Shown here piece after piece: positions 60,636-64,000 of a stretch of 64,000 nucleotides of DNA. Position 1 is the stretch's first letter; every line of letters begins with the position of its first letter. A program made the position numbers and the translations under genes. The stretch spans positions 434,001-498,000 of the forward strand of contig JAHQIW010005581.1 of the NCBI GenBank assembly GCA_019055375.1. Reading direction: 5' to 3'. The DNA is from Parelaphostrongylus tenuis. Lineage: Eukaryota; Nematoda; Chromadorea; Rhabditida; Metastrongylidae. Under the pieces are notes generated by a model, which was given only the letters and a program-made list of their open reading frames with translations, was not told the DNA's origin and did no database searches.

Positions 60636-61466
60636 CTAGACGTTCAGGTAGAATCCCCAGTAAACTATATGAAAGAGAAGAAAGAACGTTGGAAACGCAA
60701 ATCGCGAGAAGAGATCCACCTAAAACTTCTTCACTAATTTGAATCCTCTAATTAACACAAATAGATTCTGGATCCACGAGAATAGCGGCTTCAAATACAT
60801 AAAGAGACAGAATCTCAAATTTTCCAGGAGTCACTCAGAATTTTAACGGCTAATACAGACCTGAGATGGACGGACGCTAGTCCACGATAGCTTTGACGTG
60901 AATGGAATACTCTCCACTACCGACAGCAAGGGAATTCTCTGATCCATTTGGGCTTCGTTTTTGATCTGAGGAAGAAAATGAACAGATTTTTTATGTCAAA
61001 AAGCCTCATAGTTTCGATTACGAATAGATAAGATAAAATTACAGACTCTTGATAAATTCATTTAAGTGAGTAGAATGAATACATATCTGAATCACAATCG
61101 GTTTGCTTGCGCAGTAGTACTTTTACCATTTTATCGCGAATATCTAGCCTGAGAGCCTTTACTCTGAAGGGACAGCAGACGGCTATTGTAACTTAATAGA
61201 TGTACAAATATGACTCCGCCGTTTCTTTTTTTGCTGGTCAGTTTGGTGTTTCTAATTCAATATATAAAAATCACTAAGTACTACTGACCTGTACTCGTCT
61301 GCCACGACCATTTTCAGCGTCTCGCCAAGTGTTCTCTCTTTCCAACACTTCGTCACTGGCCTCATGATACTGAACGGGCAATTCTTTCGACGACGATCGC
61401 TTTTGTTTCATCAAATATCCGATCGCTGCGTATTCCAACAACGACGCAAACACTGAGAAACACAGT
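60636..61466 (-). CDS. Cys-loop ligand-gated ion channel, 3' exons (TM3 to TM4), partial
   Basis: Minus-strand exons of a pentameric (Cys-loop) receptor, most like the anion-channel/nematode LGIC group. 61289-about 61460 reads DRKLCFSVFASLLEYAAIGY, the typical TM3, then LMKQKRSSSKELPVQ and the start of the intracellular loop, to a cag|gtcagt donor. 60861-60965 (phase 0, acceptor ttcctcag) reads IKNEAQMDQRIPLLSV. 60636-60719 reads VDLFSRFAFPTFFLLFHIVY, WGFYLN, V, stop, the canonical TM4. The last joint is phase 2 to 0 with the obvious splice sites, so either an alternative donor (agc|gtccat) or a short extra exon is needed. The acceptor of the first exon is unclear. Upstream exons (ligand-binding domain, TM1-2) were not found and may lie beyond the window. 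Confidence 0.8.
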
Positions 61467-61794
61467 TTCCGGTCGACTCGCACCAAAGAGAATTTCAATA
61501 GGAAGATTTTTCGACGGGAGTTCTTCATAACTAACTTTACAGAACCAAAGAGATAACTAGATAACCACATTATTCTTGCTTATTTTCCTAAATTTCAAAT
61601 CAACTTTGTGAACAGGCTTGTGTTTTGCTTCACAATTTCTAATCTTTAACTATAAGAGCTTTAGGTTCAGCTCTCTCAGTTCACCCGTATAAAGGCGAAA
61701 TTTAGAAGCACATTTGATTTTTGAAAGTTAATTTTTTCAATTTTGGAAAGAACAGTATGTTTTTGGTTCCAGGATTTAATCAGTACCACTGGAA

Positions 61795-63590
61795 AAGAAC
61801 TCCCTATAAATCCTTTAGCGGACGATGAGGGCTATTATGACCCTCAGATGGGCGCGCCGTTCCGATGGTTACGAAGATTGATGCGTGCTTCCATACAGTT
61901 TGGAGTTAATCAAGTTTGCACTGGAACATTATGATACAAAAACGATAAAATATCACTGATGATATATCTGTATGAATCATTTTGGCAAGATCAACAATAA
62001 TGCTTCCCAAACCTTGCCTTGTTTAAGGGAAAAAGCCACATTCTTGCGAAAATAGTGTATTTCTCCAGCTGTTATTGAACATTTTATCTTGTCTCTCTGA
62101 TGTTTTTGTCTTCAATCGATGGCTTGAAAGATTTTGATTTTGGTAGTAAGCTTGTTGTGATATAAGATTTCCACATACGATCTACTAATAGAGAAAGGAT
62201 AACATTTTGCAATCGCAGTCCATTTTTCTAATCCATTACGGAATTTTTGGGATCATTCAGTTACATTTCGTTTCTTATGTTATTTTTGGCAAAGAGAAAT
62301 TAAGCATTTCAGCGATTGCTCTCATGAGCCATGGTTATCTCTAGAAGAGACCTGCTCCACTAAATTATTAGTATTCATTCGCTAGCTCGAAATATGTCAA
62401 TCCAAAATGTGTGTTAAACTGCTCAAATGGCTTGCTTTCTGCGCTGTGACAGTCAAAACAAAATTTTCCTTCACATGTGAGGATTCCTCGCCGGGTGAAG
62501 TTCTTCCTATGTACGATCAATGACCAATCGATAGCGCAAATTTCAGCGATTTCAAAGACGTAGTTGATTTTTGGAGAGGATTCCTCAGAGTGTTGTAACA
62601 ATTAGAAGGAGCGTGGGTTTCACACTCAATGGGTGGGATTTGGTGACATTGACCCAAGTCACCGAGCTTTTTGCAACATATCAACTGACAGCGGAACGTA
62701 ATCTCTTCTTTCGACTGCTACGGTACAATAAAGAGTTCAAGGTTACTATGAAAATCGTCGAAATATGAGCTATCGAACAATCATCGAAAGTTTAATCGAA
62801 AAGCTTTGAACAGCGAGAACTGCATGAGTGTGGAAAATATTAATATTTCGACTGTTAGAGCGCATTATGGAAACCACTCTGAAAATAAAGTGTGCGTTCA
62901 GAATTTCCGGATTTTCAAGCAATCAAATGATTCTTGAAATTCTCACAACGGTAAAAAATCCATTTCTACCGAAGGTCTCAAAGAGGGTGGAGATTACAGA
63001 AAGAAACAGTATCCCTCCATTTCTTCGCATACCATAGCTATGAATAAAGAATTCAAAGGAAATTACGCATTGATCTGAGAAATGGAGATTTGAAGCGCAC
63101 AATTTCGAAAAAAAAAAATTGAGAATTGTCGATAAATGGATCGCATGCCATGATTAGTAGTTTTTTCTGACAAAGTATTCATTGTTGTCCAATTTTCAGC
63201 TGGCACGACGAATTTTACGTACGTCATGCAATAAATTATATGAGAACTGAAAAATTTGAAGGATTGTCTGATTTAATTGTGAGATGTTTTCTAAAGGTTC
63301 TTAACTTGGCTTTTTTATGATTACTTGGTTGTTCCCTGTGAAGATGTGGATAATGATTATGCATGGATCAATTACGTTATTCCTATTAAAAAAAAATTTT
63401 ATTGGAGTCAGTCTTATCATATATGACCATCTACTGACACACAGTTCCCGTTTAATGATGAAAAGTGAATTTTATTAGAAAACCACTACATTAGCATTGG
63501 AGCGCGCCCCAGCAACCTCTCTTCGTAGCCGTCCGAACCGCCCACCAGCCGAAAATGGCACCGTCCGCAAAGGGATACGGAACTAAGTGT
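61795..63590 (+). repeat. Large dispersed repeat, copy B
   Basis: Collinear with 32485-34960 but without the RT insert. Landmarks: gacgatgagggctattatga with gaccctcagatgg, aatcattttggcaagatcaa, gggaaaaagccacattcttg, gggtttcacactcaatgggt, ctgttagagcgcattatgg, accgaaggtctcaaagaggg, attacgcattgatctgagaa and ccgaaaatggcaccgtccgc. The 5' part keeps the frame PLADDEGYYDPQMGAP, ending GTL then stop, parallel to copy A, preceded by an acceptor-like ttggttccag. Confidence 0.72.
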
Positions 63591-63614
63591 AGATTGAGGA
63601 CTTGTAAAACTCAC

Positions 63615-63770
63615 CAATGAAAAAGCATATTCCTAGAAAGATGTCGAGACTTTTCACATAGCTCACCTGAAAAAACACTGCTCTGCATGCTGAAATTGAC
63701 GGATTCGTTGAGTGAGAGAACTTCCCGAAAGGGCCAATCATGAGGTAGACATTTATGCTTCAATTGCCTC
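63615..63770 (-). CDS. Possible exon of an unidentified or upstream channel gene
   Basis: The minus strand reads RQLKHKCLPHDWPFREVL, SLNESVNFSMQSSVF, SGELCEKSRHLSRNMLFHW to a cattg|gtgagt donor, after an acceptor-like ttttgaccag. It could be an exon of the ion-channel gene to its left (same strand), but it lacks the Cys-loop signature and no phased link was shown. An internal ttttttcag|gtgagc offers an alternative donor. Confidence 0.25.
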
Positions 63771-64000
63771 TGGTCAAAATGAATTGTCCTATGCGGCGCA
63801 GATACCACGAAATTCATTTCAATCATAGAAAACGTAAACAATAAGGCGTGCTATTATTATATGATAGACGGATAGAGAGCCACTGACTTGCAAGTGATGT
63901 TAAGTACGCTTGCGCTCAAGTAAAAGACTCAGGTGAAATCGTGATATATACCAGAAACAAAAAAAAATTGGTGGTAATAATAAAAGAGCAATAACAAGGA

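Noticed and set aside
61743..61934. 63-codon plus-strand frame as a host exon
   Set aside because: Although it follows an acceptor-like site, it belongs to repeat copy B and has a diverged parallel in copy A, so it is treated as repeat-derived and discussed as a finding.

Overview
The window looks like chromosomal DNA of a nematode, most likely a clade V (strongylid, hookworm-like) species. The basis is AT-rich, intron-dense genes with short TTTCAG-type acceptors, acceptors placed just before start codons as for spliced-leader trans-splicing, and a heavy load of tRNA-derived, mariner, Penelope-like and RTE-like repeats. The species call is inference. All gene models below were spliced by eye by following reading phase and family conservation, so most exon edges are firm but a few are marked uncertain.

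Layout. 1-0.3 kb: first coding exon of ribosomal protein SA (uS2) on the minus strand, running off the left edge. 0.3-2.5 kb: repeats, including a tRNA-like foldback and a 32-bp minisatellite. 2.5-11.5 kb: a TBC1D5-type Rab GTPase-activating protein on the plus strand, about 16 exons, with both catalytic fingers present. 11.5-26.3 kb: a repeat-rich stretch with mariner remnants, a Penelope-like retroelement (RT plus GIY-YIG), tRNA-derived SINEs and a few poorly defined exons, among them a minus-strand Cys-rich gene end (14.7-15.7 kb) and a secreted TSP1-like exon (25.4-25.7 kb).

26.4-35.5 kb: a complete six-exon minus-strand gene for a 263-residue multi-pass membrane protein; its phases join perfectly, but the family (perhaps TMEM126-like) is only tentative. 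Its long first intron holds SINEs, foldback elements, an RTE-type RT fragment and one copy of a large dispersed repeat. 37.7-38.6 kb: two phased exons that end an unidentified minus-strand gene, which points away from MED14. 39.5-58.2 kb: MED14, the Mediator tail scaffold (rgr-1/mdt-14 in C. elegans), on the plus strand, essentially complete with about 33 exons. 60.6-61.5 kb: the 3' exons (TM3 to TM4) of a Cys-loop ligand-gated ion channel on the minus strand. 61.8-63.6 kb: a second copy of the large dispersed repeat.

The recognised genes are unrelated housekeeping, trafficking, transcription and neuronal genes; nothing suggests a cluster with a joint function. The most unusual material is in the repeats: tRNA-like elements that repeatedly sit as head-to-head inverted pairs, two independently deleted copies of one mariner family, and a pair of roughly 2-kb repeats that both keep a short shared protein motif.
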